From Tetmemena sp. SeJ-2015 (Eukaryota > Ciliophora > Spirotrichea > Sporadotrichida > Oxytrichidae), in NCBI GenBank assembly GCA_027382625.1, contig JAJKFJ010021184.1:29753-93752 (forward strand): a DNA stretch of 64,000 nt, written 5' to 3'. The position numbers and the translations under genes are program-made. Of the stretch, positions 1-12,900 are shown in pieces; positions within the stretch are counted from its first letter, which is position 1; each line of letters begins with the position of its first letter. The notes under the pieces were generated by a model that saw nothing but the letters and a program-made list of their open reading frames with translations, was not told the DNA's origin and searched no databases.

Positions 1-3000
1 ATTTGACCATTAAAGAGAAAGATTAAAGCCTGGCTTGCAACTAAGGCAGATATCTTTGTTCAAACAGTTGCTGCAATTAACTTCGCAATATACGCAAATC
101 TGATCTTATGGACTAAAATAGCTGTTATTGCTGCATGGATTTGCTGATTAGTTTATAAAAATAAGTTCATTGAATTTTGTGGGGAAGTTGAATTAGTTGA
201 GTTAGATAAATTAGCTGAAGAGTTTGCCATGCATAGATTTAGAATAAATAATAATTAGTAGATAAAAGATTAGAAGTGTTCAGATAGAAGTTACTTAGGC
301 ATTTAGTGCAATTTATAAGGCTTGAACAGTTAGAGCACCCTAGAGGGCATTACTCACAACTCTTGCTATCCTTATTAAAATAGAATGCAGGAGGACAGAT
401 CCCATTTGCTTCACACATTCCTGTTGAATTATCAAAGCCATATCCTGGGACACACTTCCAACACTAAGGATGTAGCATCTGAGCTGTATTTGAAGTGATA
501 GATAAAAATTTGGCCATATCTGAATCTGTGTAATTTAGCACGCATCTCTCGCAGCCTTAATTGCAGTTTAGGCAAGTCTAACTAGCCTGAGATATATAAC
601 TAAAAGAATTAAAATTAAGACCACAGAGCCAATAAAGAAGGATTGTTTTTCTAGTTCTGAGTCAAGGTGTAGAAGCCAGGCTTGCATATTTCACAATCAG
701 ATAAGTTCGAGCATTTTTCACATTTATCAGAGCAGTTAGCACAGCCTAATTATGCTGACCAATATTAAGAATTAGAGCAGTTAGGGACACAATTGCCAAG
801 CATTTATAGCTGAGAGATTAATAAAAAAGAGAATTAAATTAAATATTAAATTAAAATGGAATAAATCAGTGACAGTTGGAGTGTATCCAAATTGAGTAAT
901 AATTAGACCATTCGATTCAGCATGGAATTCTAAGAACTTTTTATCCTTGCAACTTTTGTGTGGGAGCGCTCAGTACAGAGTTATAAGTGACACAAGTTAA
1001 GTTGAAGAAGATATTGAGGAAGTTCATCAGTGCGCTCATGATATCTCGCTACTGAGGAGTGCTATGAAGATGATTAAAGATGAGACTCATATTATTTTTT
1101 GATAAGCTATCGAACTAGCTGCAGATCGAGGGCGATTTCAACTGCCACGAAGTTGCAACTCTCCATTTATTATTTTAACCAATCACAAATTTTTATTTAA
1201 TTCTCAACTATAATCATATTTAAAACCTGATTTGCACATATTACAAGAGTAAGGAGATGAGCAGTTTTAGCAATTATTCACTTAGCAGTAGTCACAAGAA
1301 TTCGATTGATTATTTATCAAATAAACTTCTGATTGATTTTATATAGAATTTATACTTAATAGCTTAGTTAATTTTTTTAAAAGCATAAGTATTCAGCTCT
1401 GTTATTTGTATTTATTTTTTTGTAAAATTTTAAGAACATGCCATTGGAGCAAATTGGTTCACAATTATAAATTCATGAGTGCATGAGCCATAACCATCAT
1501 TCACATAGAATGAGTCACACAAATCGCAAAACATGTAATATTAGTCTATGACGCTGCACTCTTTGCAGTCATCAAAGCAATCTATGCATATTACCTTGTA
1601 ATTTTCAGTTGATTCTGAATAATACCAAGTAGTTTTTCTTAATCCACAGTAAACCTATAAACTTTAAAAGAAGCTTATAATAATTTTGAGGTGAATTTAG
1701 CATTTAAATTTTGTAAAGAACTAATATATTTTTTGTGTCTTTCACTAAAGATAATGAGAAAATAGCAGGCAAATTATATATGTAACATTAAGAAAAAAAT
1801 AAATTTAAATTTAATCTTCCATCATAAAGTTCTTTGGTATTAAGTGGTTATTTTAGAAATGGAAATTAAATGAAATTTTTACCTATTTAAGCAAAATTTA
1901 AGATAAGTATTTTAAAAATAAATACTATTCTTATCTTCCCATATTTTTTTTCTCTCAATTTTATTGTATCTTGCTTTAAATTTTACTCGCACTGACCAGA
2001 AACTGAATTGCAGGAGAGACAATTTTCATCTCCACAAGCTAAAAGAATTTATGAAGTTAGAAATCTTACTCTGGCATCCTTGTAGAGTATAATTGTAAAA
2101 CTAGTTTGCAGAACATAATGGTTGGCATTAACAAACATATTTTTATTATTTAAATAAATAAAAATTGTTCTTAATTGACCATTATTGTCGAGAAGCATTT
2201 GATTCATGCATTTAGTGCAAAATTATCTGTCGACACACTCTAAGCAACCATTTGAGCAATAGTCGCATACAGTTCCATTTTGAAATACTCCTGACTATTC
2301 AATAATTAGCGAATTCTTTTAATAATGTTTAAGAATTATAAATAATTGGCAGCTAATTGCAGAGCAAGTCAAATTATATTATTAAAATTATCTGGGGATG
2401 ATTCATATCCATAGACACACTAGTTACACATTTCTTTATTTAAGAGGGGATTTGAATAGCAATTTGAGCAGGAATAATATGATTTAACTTAAATTTAACT
2501 ATAAAATCTATTTTAAACTCCTGATTGGTTGCAATTTATAGGTGAACAAGCTCCTTTTATTATTTCATAACCTATGTTACAAGTTTAGCATACAGAAGTC
2601 ATATTGTCAACAGACTGAATGCATGAGAAGCAGTTGTCTCCACATTTTAGGCAAAATAAAAATAATTTATTCACAATGCAAACTGATTGTTGATTAACCT
2701 AGATTAGTGAATATTAAATTAAAATAGCCATAGTCGCATGAAAAGCAATTAGTCTGGTTATAACAATAAGAACAGTTTAAGGAACTACATGTCTGGCACA
2801 TGTCAGTCGATTGGTTATAATATTGAAACACATTGCTTTCCTTTGATAAATTTTAATATCTATATTATTTATTTTGAAGCAATCTAGCATTTATCTTGAC
2901 ACTAGTCATAAATTTAAAAGTATGAGGTGAGATTTAATACATACTGATTCGATTCACATTTAAGGCATTTGCTTTAAGACTCACATTTAAAATCTATTTT

Positions 3001-6000
3001 TTATATTCTTCGCAGTGAAGAGAGCAAGGAGTGCATATTTCAGCTATCTAATCGAAATACATTCCACTTGCACAAGTCTTCTAAACACAAACTTCATATC
3101 ATTCTACGATTTCGAATCCATATCTTATTAAATTAACCTAAAATTACCTAAATATATCCCCTGGAGCATTACAAGCAGTTAAGATAATTTGAGTAATATT
3201 AAGCGCATTAATCACAATTCGAAGGACAATTTTAACAATTTATTTATTTTAGCAAGTAGTTATTGAAAAAATAGAATTAATTTTGGGGAAGTTAATATAA
3301 TTATTAACCAACTGATAGAACGTTAATATTTTAGGATTGATATCTCTAAGTTATGATTCCATTATATTTTAAGTTAAATTAAATATAGTTTAGAATTAAT
3401 TTAAAATCAGTGATTGATTAAAATAATAAATGGGAAGTTCAGCTTCGTGCCAGTTAAAATTACAGATTCACCCCCTATATGCAGCTTGTTCGATAGAGAA
3501 TCAAAATTAATATGAGTCTCTTATTTCATCATCTTATCAGCACCTCTCAGCAACGAGAAATGATGCGCGCATCTTCAAGGAACCAAATATCATCTTTATA
3601 AAAACATGTGTCGATTTTTACTCTTTACTGAGCTTTCCCACACAAAAGTTACAAGGATGAAAAACTCTAGAAGTTCATGCTGAATCGAATGCGCAAATAA
3701 TTATTAAATTCTGAGACACTTTAACAGTCACTTAAATTCCATTTTAATTTAATATCTAATTTAATTCTCTTTCTTATTAAATTCTTAGCTAATTTAAATT
3801 TGAATTTAAACGATTTAAACTTTATTATAGGATTATATGATTAAGGAAATAAAAAATTAATTCTTCTTTTGAATACGAATAGAGCGTCTACAAATTTACT
3901 AATTACAGATAGATAATGAATTTCAATTTCTAAATTAAAGTTCATAATTGTAGTGAGGGGAATTCTTAAGCCACTCCCTCAAAAACTTAAGCACAATGAT
4001 GCAATTCAACCTTTGAGCTTATATCTTATTATTGATATAATTATTTGGGTTTAGCCATTACATTTTTTCATTCTCATTGAGATTTTATATTCTGTAAAGG
4101 TTTTAAAGGAGGTTTAAATGAGCTTCTAATTTGAGGATTGAAAGCAGAGTCAGACAGTAAAGAATCCTACCTTTCACAAATGTAAGATATTAGTTTAAGA
4201 TGAGAGCAAAGAGAGGGAAAGAAAACAAACTAAAAGGGAATATAAAGATTTCAGACAGAAATAAATAAGAATAAATATTTGCCCCAAAGAGAATAAGCAC
4301 CTAACCCAAGACCTCAAAAAAATATATAGAGTTACAAATAGAGCTTCAAATGTATAAATTAGTGTATTTATTTTAGCAATGACTAAATCTTATTTATCCT
4401 ATATTTTATTAAAAACATATAAATATGGGTGACAATTGAAAACCCCATTAAAACTAGGCATAAGGACTTTGGCCGAATCTTAAATTTATGTCAAGACTTA
4501 AAAACTACGTTTAATTTGTAGTATTTTTAATTGAGGCGCCAGGTATCAAAACCAAGATAACTTTATAAATATATAAATATATAGAATTAAGAAATTTACC
4601 AAGGAATAAGTCAAATTAATTTATAAATCTCTAACAAACTAGCTCATAATCATTCTAATTTGGCAAATTAAAATGATTTTCACTTGCTATTTAACAAGCT
4701 ATTATAATTGAGATGTTTTTGCTACATTTTTGAAATAATAAATTAAAATTTAAATTTATAAAAATTATTTCTAATTTAACAATATCGAACGATATTGCCC
4801 ATCATAATAAAAAAATTACATCTTGTGACATACTCTCAACCAAGCCATATCCCATTTGACATTAATGACAATTCTCAATACTTGAGCATTCATCACAGTT
4901 AATTTAAGAAAAAATTATAGCTATCGGTGCATTTGATGCAACTTGAACTCATATAATCTAAGAACATTCCATTATTCATTATTTCACAATTCTAAGAGTT
5001 CATTGAAACATTTTTTAATTGTATTCCTTAGTAGCAATTATATAAATGGTAATTAAATAGCAACTAGTGCAGTTGCTAGAAGTTTAAAATATTCAGATTA
5101 ATATTTAAAAATTATAATTAAGTACCATAGCACTCAGAACACTATTCATCGCATTACTTGCAAGCAGTACAATTATAATCAAAATACTCGCTTGTATCGC
5201 AAGTATCGTATGGAGTGCATTAGCCTGAAAATATTTTATATTTGATATAGATATAATTTGAGCAGGATTGAATTGAACAACCTTGGCACATATTTGTAGA
5301 AGTGTTGAAATAGAGGAAAGTGTTTTTATTTTGAGTAAGCTAGTTCTATTGCATTTGATATTGACAGGTATCCAAACATACTCCATTTACAAGAGTTTGG
5401 TTAATGTAAGGACATGAATCGCAAGTTAATGGATTAGAGCAGGATGCGCAGCCTTGTGAACAAGACTAGCATTTTTGCTATAAATTATCGAAGTAGGATC
5501 CTTAACTGCATTTATATTATTCACATAACATGGAGACGTTTTAAACAAATAGTTTACTATTTATGTTATTCAGCTTGAAGTTACTGTCACAGAGATGACA
5601 TTGTGAAGTAGAGTCTGTAGAATTAACTTCACAAAAAGTGCAAATATATAGAGAATTTAAAGCTAGGGTATAAATTTGCAATGGTCTGGGCATTTTTAGC
5701 AGTATGTCAATCCATCTGTGCTGCTTTCAAAGAGTTAGTATCCAGATTTGCATATATCACAGCTTTTTGAATCAGAGCATTACATGCAGGAATCACTGTT
5801 GGCACATTTCTGGCATGTATTTGTAGTGGGGTCGTAGTATTCTCCCATTGTAGCACACATACTCTAGCAAGTGCCATTTGATAATTTATACCCCTAAGCG
5901 CAAGTTGTGCAGTTGGTGAATTACCCACAGCTGAGGCAATTTTAATCTGAGCATTATTGACATTTTGACAAAGATTAATCATAGTAGAATTATACCCCGC

Positions 6001-8375
6001 AATCTGGTGCAGGCACACATTAATTCGAAGTCCAGTCCACCATAAATCCATCATTGCAATAGTAGCACTAAATTGATGAGTTAGTTGAGTTATCTTCCAA
6101 AAGATTTAATTTGCAATTTCTACAATTCTCTTGTGGACATATCCGGCATTCCTCTATAAATATATTTTAGTCTCCGACATATTGAGTAATAAAACTTCCT
6201 ATTTGACACTCATAGCACAAATTTGAACCCAAGCAGGATTAACAGTTGGCTTAGCAGTTTGTGCATAATCCTTTATCAAAGTTAAACATGTATTATCCAA
6301 GAGGGCAGTTTTCTATACATGATTAACTTGGATCATTATTGTACCTGAGAATCTAAAGGAAAATAATTCTTATATACAAGCTCTTCATGTGCTAATATCT
6401 TTCTTCTTCTAGTTTAAACGTCTTTATTAACGTTAGTTTTTAAAAGAATGGCTGCTGACGCTCTCCTACTCCATCTCTAAATTATAAAAACGGAGTTAGC
6501 TCAAGCTTTCATGGGAGTTCAACCCAGCTAGTCTGACACTAGTCATACAGCATGCAGCCAGCCACCGATGCCGACTTCAATTAAGTCGGTGACTGGACAC
6601 TCTCACTAACCTTGGATGAGGTAGCTCGGACTTGCCGAAGTTGAGAGCTTAATTTTGTAAAGGAGTTCGGAGCTTCAGCTACGCCGACTTAGTTGAGGTC
6701 GACCTCGGTGCATGGCTATGTGCTGCTTGACTGAAAGGAGTTGTGGTGGTCAGACTGGCTGAGTCTAGTTCCCGTGTTAGCTTGAGCTAATAACATTTGC
6801 TGCTACTGATGGAGTAGGAGAGAATCAACAGCAACCATTCTTTTAAAAATTAACATTAATAAAGAGGTTTAAATTCGAATAAGAAAGATAAGAGCACAAG
6901 AAGAGCTTATATTTTAGAATCACTTTTCTTTATATCCTCAGTTATATTAGATTCTGATTCAATTGTTAGCAGCTTATAATTTTATTTGCATTAAGTGCAG
7001 TCGTATGGACTTGTGCACTTTAAGCATCCATCCTCGCAATAGTCACACAAACCAGATTAATTATCCATTAAGTAGACATTTATTTGGCTACAATCTATCT
7101 TGCTGCACACTTCTTCAGAAGTTGCATCGCTCCATTTTTTCTCATATCCTTGCAAGCAACCAAAAAGACTAGAGCAGAAAGATTTTTGAGATGTGTAGTT
7201 GAATTAGCAGTTTAAGCAATTACTCTGACAAGAATATTTCTAACAAGCTTTAGAGGTGCTATTCCAGAAAACCTGGCCTTAAGAGCAAATTATTTACACT
7301 TCTTTTAATGATAGTGATTTAATTAAAATTCCAGTAAAATTGCATACTAAAGACTCGTTAGGAGAGTAGTCTAACTGATATCCATCATAGCAAGTGTTGC
7401 ATGTGGTAGAGTTGCTGCAGCTCATGCAACCTTGAGAGCAGTTGGTGCAATTTTAGATTGAAGAATTCAAGTAAGATCCAACCTCACAAATAGGCGAGGT
7501 TCCTAATATTCGATTAATATCTTTGAATCCTCTCTCTTTAAGATATAAACCTTATAGTATTCTCTGTTAAAGAGGCTCAAGCGGTTTCTCTCATTTTAAT
7601 TTACAAAGAATAATTTTTATTAAATATTATCATAATGTTTTGCTTTGGTATAAAGTATCATATTCTATTGCTGCTTACGCAGTCCCAAATATAGAATTTA
7701 TTGATAAGCTATTTCTTCGAAATTTAATTATGAATAAAATGAATTAATATCAAATTATTCTTAAGTGTATAGATGAAAGAATACTTTGTTGACTAGAAAA
7801 TAAATTGTAAAACAGCTTTTAATTCTAGCAGATAATTTTTATTGAGATTAACATGATGATAAAGATTTTGCCGGGAATATCTTGAGTTTAGATATAGTAA
7901 ATTAAACAGTAACAAAAATTATAACACAATAGTTCTATATTGTCTATTGAATAAGCAGCAGATGAGCTAGTGATTCAGAGAATATAATTGTAGCAATTTA
8001 CATTCCTGCTAATTAATTTAATATTTATATATTTCACTCACGTTCTCAGTTATATTATTTTTTATTTAAAAAATAATGCAAAATTATCAGGAAGTTTAGA
8101 ATGTTTGCCATATACTATTTTATATATTACAGTAATTAAAGTTTAAATAATGATAAAGACTATACGAATATAATATTAATTTTGAATTAATTCCTTCAAA
8201 TATCTGGTTATACCCTAAAATTAAATCCTTGGTCTCGCTCGATCTATAACATATTGATTTACCTTGAGTTAACTGTATTAATTTATTTCGCATAAATTGT
8301 AAAAGCAGAATCAATAATGAAAAAAAATCCGAGAGAAAAATATTAAATAATAGGATTGTGGGTGATTTCAATGAT
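1..8375 (-). CDS. Cys-rich ciliate surface protein, copy A (partial)
   Basis: Minus-strand reading with TAA/TAG as Gln gives a long run of furin/growth-factor-receptor-like cysteine-rich repeats (CxxC pairs such as CSDSKSCDIC and CKSGY spaced every 10-20 residues, with N-glycosylation-type NST/NGT motifs). It is probably a secreted or surface-anchored protein. The C-terminal part lies off the left edge. The region is co-linear with positions about 18,940-24,800 (copy B), so the two are duplicated paralogues. The window begins at a stretch nearly identical to one at 18,940. Compared with B, copy A carries two extra insertions, at 805-1212 and 6368-6918. The N-terminal signal-peptide region around 8,340 no longer has a clear ATG, unlike B. 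It may be a gene with extra eliminated sequences or a decaying copy. Exact exon and IES borders were not resolved; the start is uncertain. Confidence 0.6.
805..1212 (-). mobile_element. MITE-like element, copy 1 (inside Cys-rich copy A)
   Basis: About 408 bp with terminal inverted repeats: TATAGCTGAGA at the left and TCTCAACTATA at the right. The interior matches the copies at 3384, 9456, 48218 and 62792, in reverse orientation. The paralogous locus near 19,730 has the flanking coding sequence without it, which fixes this as an insertion. No coding capacity was seen. Confidence 0.7.
3384..3792 (+). mobile_element. MITE-like element, copy 2 (inside Cys-rich copy A)
   Basis: Begins TATAGTTTAGAATTAATTT and ends TTAAATTCTTAGCTAA, an imperfect inverted pair. 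The interior carries the family's shared blocks: a GGGAAGTTCAGCTTCGTGCC-like segment, a block around CATGCTGAATCGAA, and TTCCATTTTAATTT near the right end. It is about the same length as copy 1 and in the opposite orientation. Non-coding. Confidence 0.65.
6368..6918. mobile_element. Foldback element with ~240-bp inverted arms
   Basis: The left arm (about 6368-6610) and right arm (about 6680-6918) are imperfect reverse complements over nearly their full length. Matching blocks include AAGCTCTTC.TGTGC, TTTTTAAAAGAATGG, CTCTCCTACTCCATC, AGCTCAAGCT and a GACTT/AAGTCGG stretch. The short loop lies near 6640. The arms are much richer in GC than the surroundings. At the matching place in Cys-rich copy B (about 23,900) the coding sequence is continuous, so this is an insertion specific to copy A. 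No open reading frame of note; probably a non-autonomous foldback transposon, expected to be eliminated in the macronucleus. Confidence 0.7.
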
Positions 8376-8399
8376 TGTAAATAAATATATAATACCGAG

Positions 8400-8872
8400 T
8401 TACAAAAGCTAATTCTTAAGAATTCGTTAAATCGCTTATATTCTTAAATAATCTATAACCTCCTTTTAATAATTAGTTTTATTTGTATCTCAAAAAAGAG
8501 AATAGTAGCAATAAATTCGACAAGGAGGGCTTCCAAAAACAAAAAGTACCCAACTTTTTTTTAAAGAGTTTATTGACAACTAGAAATAGCTTTAAAAAAT
8601 TGAATATTTTATTTAAGAGCCATTCAAATAGCAACACTAAAAAAACTTTGAGCAACTTTAACTATTCAAAAGAATCCATTCCTTAACACAATAATATAAA
8701 TTAAACTTAAAAAGATATGAAATTGCCAAGAGAAGTTGCAAAAATGAGAGACTTTATCAAAATCTACAATATAGGTTTGCTCCTCAATTAACAATTAATT
8801 TATAGTTTTTTTAATCAGCCAAGTAATATATTTAAAGGTTTCTCAATCAATTTCACTATTATGAAGCATTGA
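8400..8872 (+). CDS. Hypothetical Lys/Asn/Ser-rich open frame
   Basis: With TAA/TAG read as Gln, this plus-strand frame stays open for about 155 codons up to a TGA at 8870. The composition (Lys, Asn, Ser, Phe) and motifs such as KKENSSNKFDKEGFQKQK and MKLPREVAKMRDFIKIYN look protein-like. No ATG is visible at the 5' end, so it may be one macronuclear-destined segment of a larger gene. Its function is not recognised. It lies just upstream of Cys-rich copy A, in divergent orientation. Confidence 0.3.
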
Positions 8873-9014
8873 ATTCTTAATTATATTATTTTTAAAGAAA
8901 GCATATTTTCTACTAAATATTAAAAGCAAAGATTAAATAAAGGATATAAAAATATTCCTAGGTTTATAAAGTGGTAGTTAGTTAATAAAAAATTAGGTTA
9001 AGAGGACTAATTTC

Positions 9015-9328
9015 TCACTTTTAATAGTCAAATGAACTGTCCTGTGGCTTTGAATACTGATGATTTTTCTTGCTAGGCTTGCTGTACGTCATCGAAATCA
9101 TTGCCACCACGTTCTATAATCTTAAATTTAAAATACTGTATCGTTCTCTCTTTGATTAAAATGAAAGATAAATGTATTTGCCTTTGTGGTGAAGAGAGAT
9201 TTGTGCCTACCGGTTAATGCTGGTGAGAAGAAGTGGTAAAATGGACGGGCACAAAATGCGCAACAGCATCTTATCAGCATCACTATCACACTTGGAATAA
9301 TCAAGAAATCAATCACTAGGAACTCCAA
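9015..9328 (-). CDS. Small hydrophobic-N-terminus protein, IES-interrupted
   Basis: The minus-strand frame has a hydrophobic segment (FLVIDFLIIPSVIVMLI) followed by a Cys cluster (RCCCAFCARPF). It then continues, after removal of the IES at 9116-9147, through a Ser/Lys/Gln-rich tail to TGA at 9015. No ATG lies at the extreme 5' end; the first in-frame Met is inside the hydrophobic stretch, so the start may be upstream across another junction. The opposite strand also has a short Cys-containing frame here, but IES removal truncates that one while it extends this one. Function unknown. Confidence 0.4.
9116..9147. other. IES, pointer CGTTCT
   Basis: CGTTCT occurs at 9110-9115 and again at 9142-9147, enclosing an AT-rich spacer. 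Removing one repeat plus the spacer (32 bp) joins the minus-strand frame to a further 30-odd sense codons. Confidence 0.5.
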
Positions 9329-9455
9329 AATGAAAGTATTCCTTAGTCATTTATAAATTGAGAAAATTAAATTAGAATCGTTTTCACAATAGGAATGAAA
9401 GCTCGTTGCCAATCATCTACTTGTGACTAAAGTTTATCTTTCTCTAGCCTCATAC

Positions 9456-9712
9456 TATAGTATAAATTTTAATTAAAGTCGGTGATTTATAAAATTAAAA
9501 CATGGAGTGCTGCAACTTCGTGCCTGTTGAAATTACAGATTAAGCTCTTCCACCCAAAAGTTGAAAAGATACAAATCTCTTAAAATTCTATGCTGAATCG
9601 AATAGTGTGATAAATATTTAAATTGGGCAGAAACACTTCAACTGCAGCTTATTTGTTCCATTTTAATTTAAAATATAAATTAATTTGATTTTCTATTGAA
9701 ATTCGAGCTATA
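9456..9712 (+). mobile_element. MITE-like element, copy 3 (internally deleted)
   Basis: Starts TATAGTATAAATTTTAATT and ends ATTCGAGCTATA. It carries the family's GTGCTGCAACTTCGTGCC-like block and the ATGCTGAATCGAA and TTCCATTTTAATTT blocks, but lacks much of the middle of copies 2 and 4. It lies between the 9.0-kb gene and the 3' end of the giant gene. Confidence 0.6.
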
Positions 9713-9955
9713 ATTACTTGAGAGACTAGTAAGATTATCTTTTTTAACTAACAATTTATAAAAATTATCGTGAATAGGATAGCACCGAAAAAGTTTCTAC
9801 AGCTTACCATAGTACCCTCCTCGTATTTGGAGCTTATTAGGTTGAAGAAGATTTAAACTATCCTCATAATTAACAGAGTCACAATTAAGGAACCTCCTGA
9901 AGACATCTCACTTTCATTAAAATGAAGGAATTTATTTCAACTACTAGAAGTCCAG

Positions 9956-12900
9956 TCAAAAGTAGAACAAGGAAGAATTAAGCTATAGAAGAGGAGACTC
10001 TTGTATATCGGGATTAATTGGGAGCCTCTCTGTATACAACTCCTACGATTCTTGAGTAGCATTTAATTGCGCGGTTGTAAGATCGCACCCATGATATTGA
10101 TTGTCTATTTATAAATATAATGTGTGAAGCAGAGCCATAAGCTTCATCTTCGTGAGGAGTATTGGCCTGCTTATTATTCAGATAGGCGTGGCTGTTTCTA
10201 TCATAATAATATTAATAAATCATGAGGGCCTTGAAGAACCCTTGCACCTGATTCATACTCATTTCCCTCATCTTCGTCTTGATAGCCGTTCTTATTTTAC
10301 GAATAATTGCTTGTAGCTCCCTTCGACTTACTTTGGTTCTTTTTTCTCTAATGAAAAACTTTTTAAGTAAAATGAATGTCCTTATGGTTCCTAATACTCT
10401 CGTCTGAATCACTGTCATTATGATTTAGCGCGCCTTAGCTTGGAAGTACTTTCTATGCCTTGCTGCCTCTATTATTTTTCAGTCCGCTATCAGGGTTTCC
10501 TTAGAATTCTCCCTCAGTCTTAACAAAGTCATTATCAGCTGCAGAGCTGTTCTCTTCACTTAATAAAATGAGGATAACAATTTACTATTGTTGCCGCTGC
10601 TTTTCTGCGCTTTGTAAGCCTTTACACCAAACTCCGGTAATGCCTCCTTAGCAGGTGGGCTGTGTTATTAGTTATTTTCCTGGTGTTCCTCTTTCTCTAC
10701 AATTGGTTAAGAATTCTTCTTCTTTGTGTGCTTTTTGCGATCATTGCTATGTGTGTCGTCTTGAGGTGTATGTGAATTGTTATTAGAGTTATCGAGAGTT
10801 CTTGATTCAGCTCTTGAGTTTACCACTTGTTAAGAAACATTCTTAGTAACCTTTTTCCTCTTATTGGCTTTTTCTTGACCGGATGTGGGAGGAGCTGGGT
10901 TCTTCTAATCTTGCGATCCCACGTAAAAAAAGAGTAACTTTTTACCTCTAGGTCATCTTAGAAATATGACACAAGTAAAATGCATCTTCCACTTCATATT
11001 GAGGAATCTGATTGTTTGACTTTGCTTTAGTTTGCTAAATTGGTTCAAGCTTATTCCTTTGAGGTATCTTTTGCTTTTTAGCTCTTTGGTTCTTGCGTCT
11101 GACTGCTTGAGCAGAAGAATCCTCATCCCTTCTTTCATCTTCAGAAGAGCCACCTTCATATTGAATCTGTCTCTTCTTTGATTTCTTTTTGTGTCTTCTC
11201 TCTTACAAATAATGAAAATATCTTCATTTTCACTGCTTTCAAGTGCCTACTCAGAAACTTTGTGTCCGTTATGAGGAGGTCTGACTTTAGGATCCATGGG
11301 TCTTCCTACGATCTCCTATCCTGATAGAATGGGGTAGCTACTGTTAAAATTAAATTATCAAGGACTTGATTTGCGTATCCTTAGGTTTGAGGATGGTGGG
11401 GTTGGTCATTGTCTCTCATAGGAGTGGCACCTGATATTTAGGACTTAGCTTGCTCCCACTACGCTTCCTTCTGCTGCTCTATTTTTTGTCTTGTTTGCAA
11501 GATACCACTTCTCATATTCTTTGTCATCCTGCATCTTAGTTCCATAGCCATTAACTGGATTGGTTTGTCCTGTGTAACCTCCTTGAGCAAGAGGACCCAG
11601 AATTGCAGACTAGTCATAAATATTACCTCTTTCCTCGATTTCAGCTCCGTAAATACATTTCATCAACTTAAATCAAATTATTGAGTTTAAAGTCTAGCTT
11701 ATTAGTGCGGTCAGTATGCAGCCGATAATTACAAACACGATAAAGAATATGTCGAAAGTAATTGTAACTACTCTGGTGAACTATTGTCAGAGTATTCTAT
11801 CACAGATGTATTTAAATAATATTAGACCAGGATTGAGATTTCCGCTTCCATCTGATGAATTAACTGGGGTAGTAGTGTTACTGACAAGTATTTCAAACAC
11901 TGCAAATTGAGAAAGATGAGTGCTGCAGCATTCAAACTTTCCTCCGTGTTAAATAGTTACATAATATACTCAATTTATTAAGTGTTATAGCTCAAATTAA
12001 GTTCATTCATTGGATGTATATCATCAATTTGAAGTACCTTTCAAGTGTTGTGCTGTTTTACTTAAAGCCTGAGTCAACTTCAACTTCGAAATTAACTTTC
12101 GAGTTCGAGAGATAGTCTTATTAAATTATAAACTCCATGGTCTGTGAGTTCAGAATCAGAGTTGTCTATTGAAAGAACTAAAACATCGCTTTTCTATTTT
12201 GAGCGCTGGTGTTTGTCGTGTAATTAAACCAAGTTGCTGGCAGACTATCTGAAGACATCTCTCGAGAAAGTGTTTCCTTTAATCAAAGTGAAAGTGTTCT
12301 ACAGTATTCCTTATTAACTTAGGTCAACTGTGAATTTAACAGGATTAATACCCTCCTTAATTGAAGGAATAGACAGAGAGTAGTTGCCACTAGCTTTAGA
12401 GTTGTCCAATTTTACGCAGCAAATGAAATATCCTGAAACTACCATTTATGATATAGTCTGTAGGCAAATACCAGGGACTGGTCAAAGCTAGTTACAAAAG
12501 CACTCAAAATATCACCCACTCTTATTAGAAACTAACATTCCTCCTAAGTCTATTAAAGCACTGCAACCTCTGCACTATAGTTCAAACCATGATCTGAAAT
12601 AGTCACTACAGTAATCTATCCTTAAGTAATTCTTGTTTCTAAGTTAGCAGGGTACTCTGATTTGAGTAGTTTCCTACATTTGTTATAGGAGTCATAATGA
12701 ATGGACATGATGTAGGCACATCTCTCGAGAAAGTGTTTCCTTTAATCAAAGTGAAAGCGTTCTACAGTATTCCTTATTAACTAAGGTCAACTGTGAATTT
12801 AACAGGATTAATACCCTCGTTAATTGAAGGAATAGACAGAGAGTAGTTGCCACTAGCTTTAGAGTTGTCCAATTTTACAGCAGCAAATGAAATATCGCTG

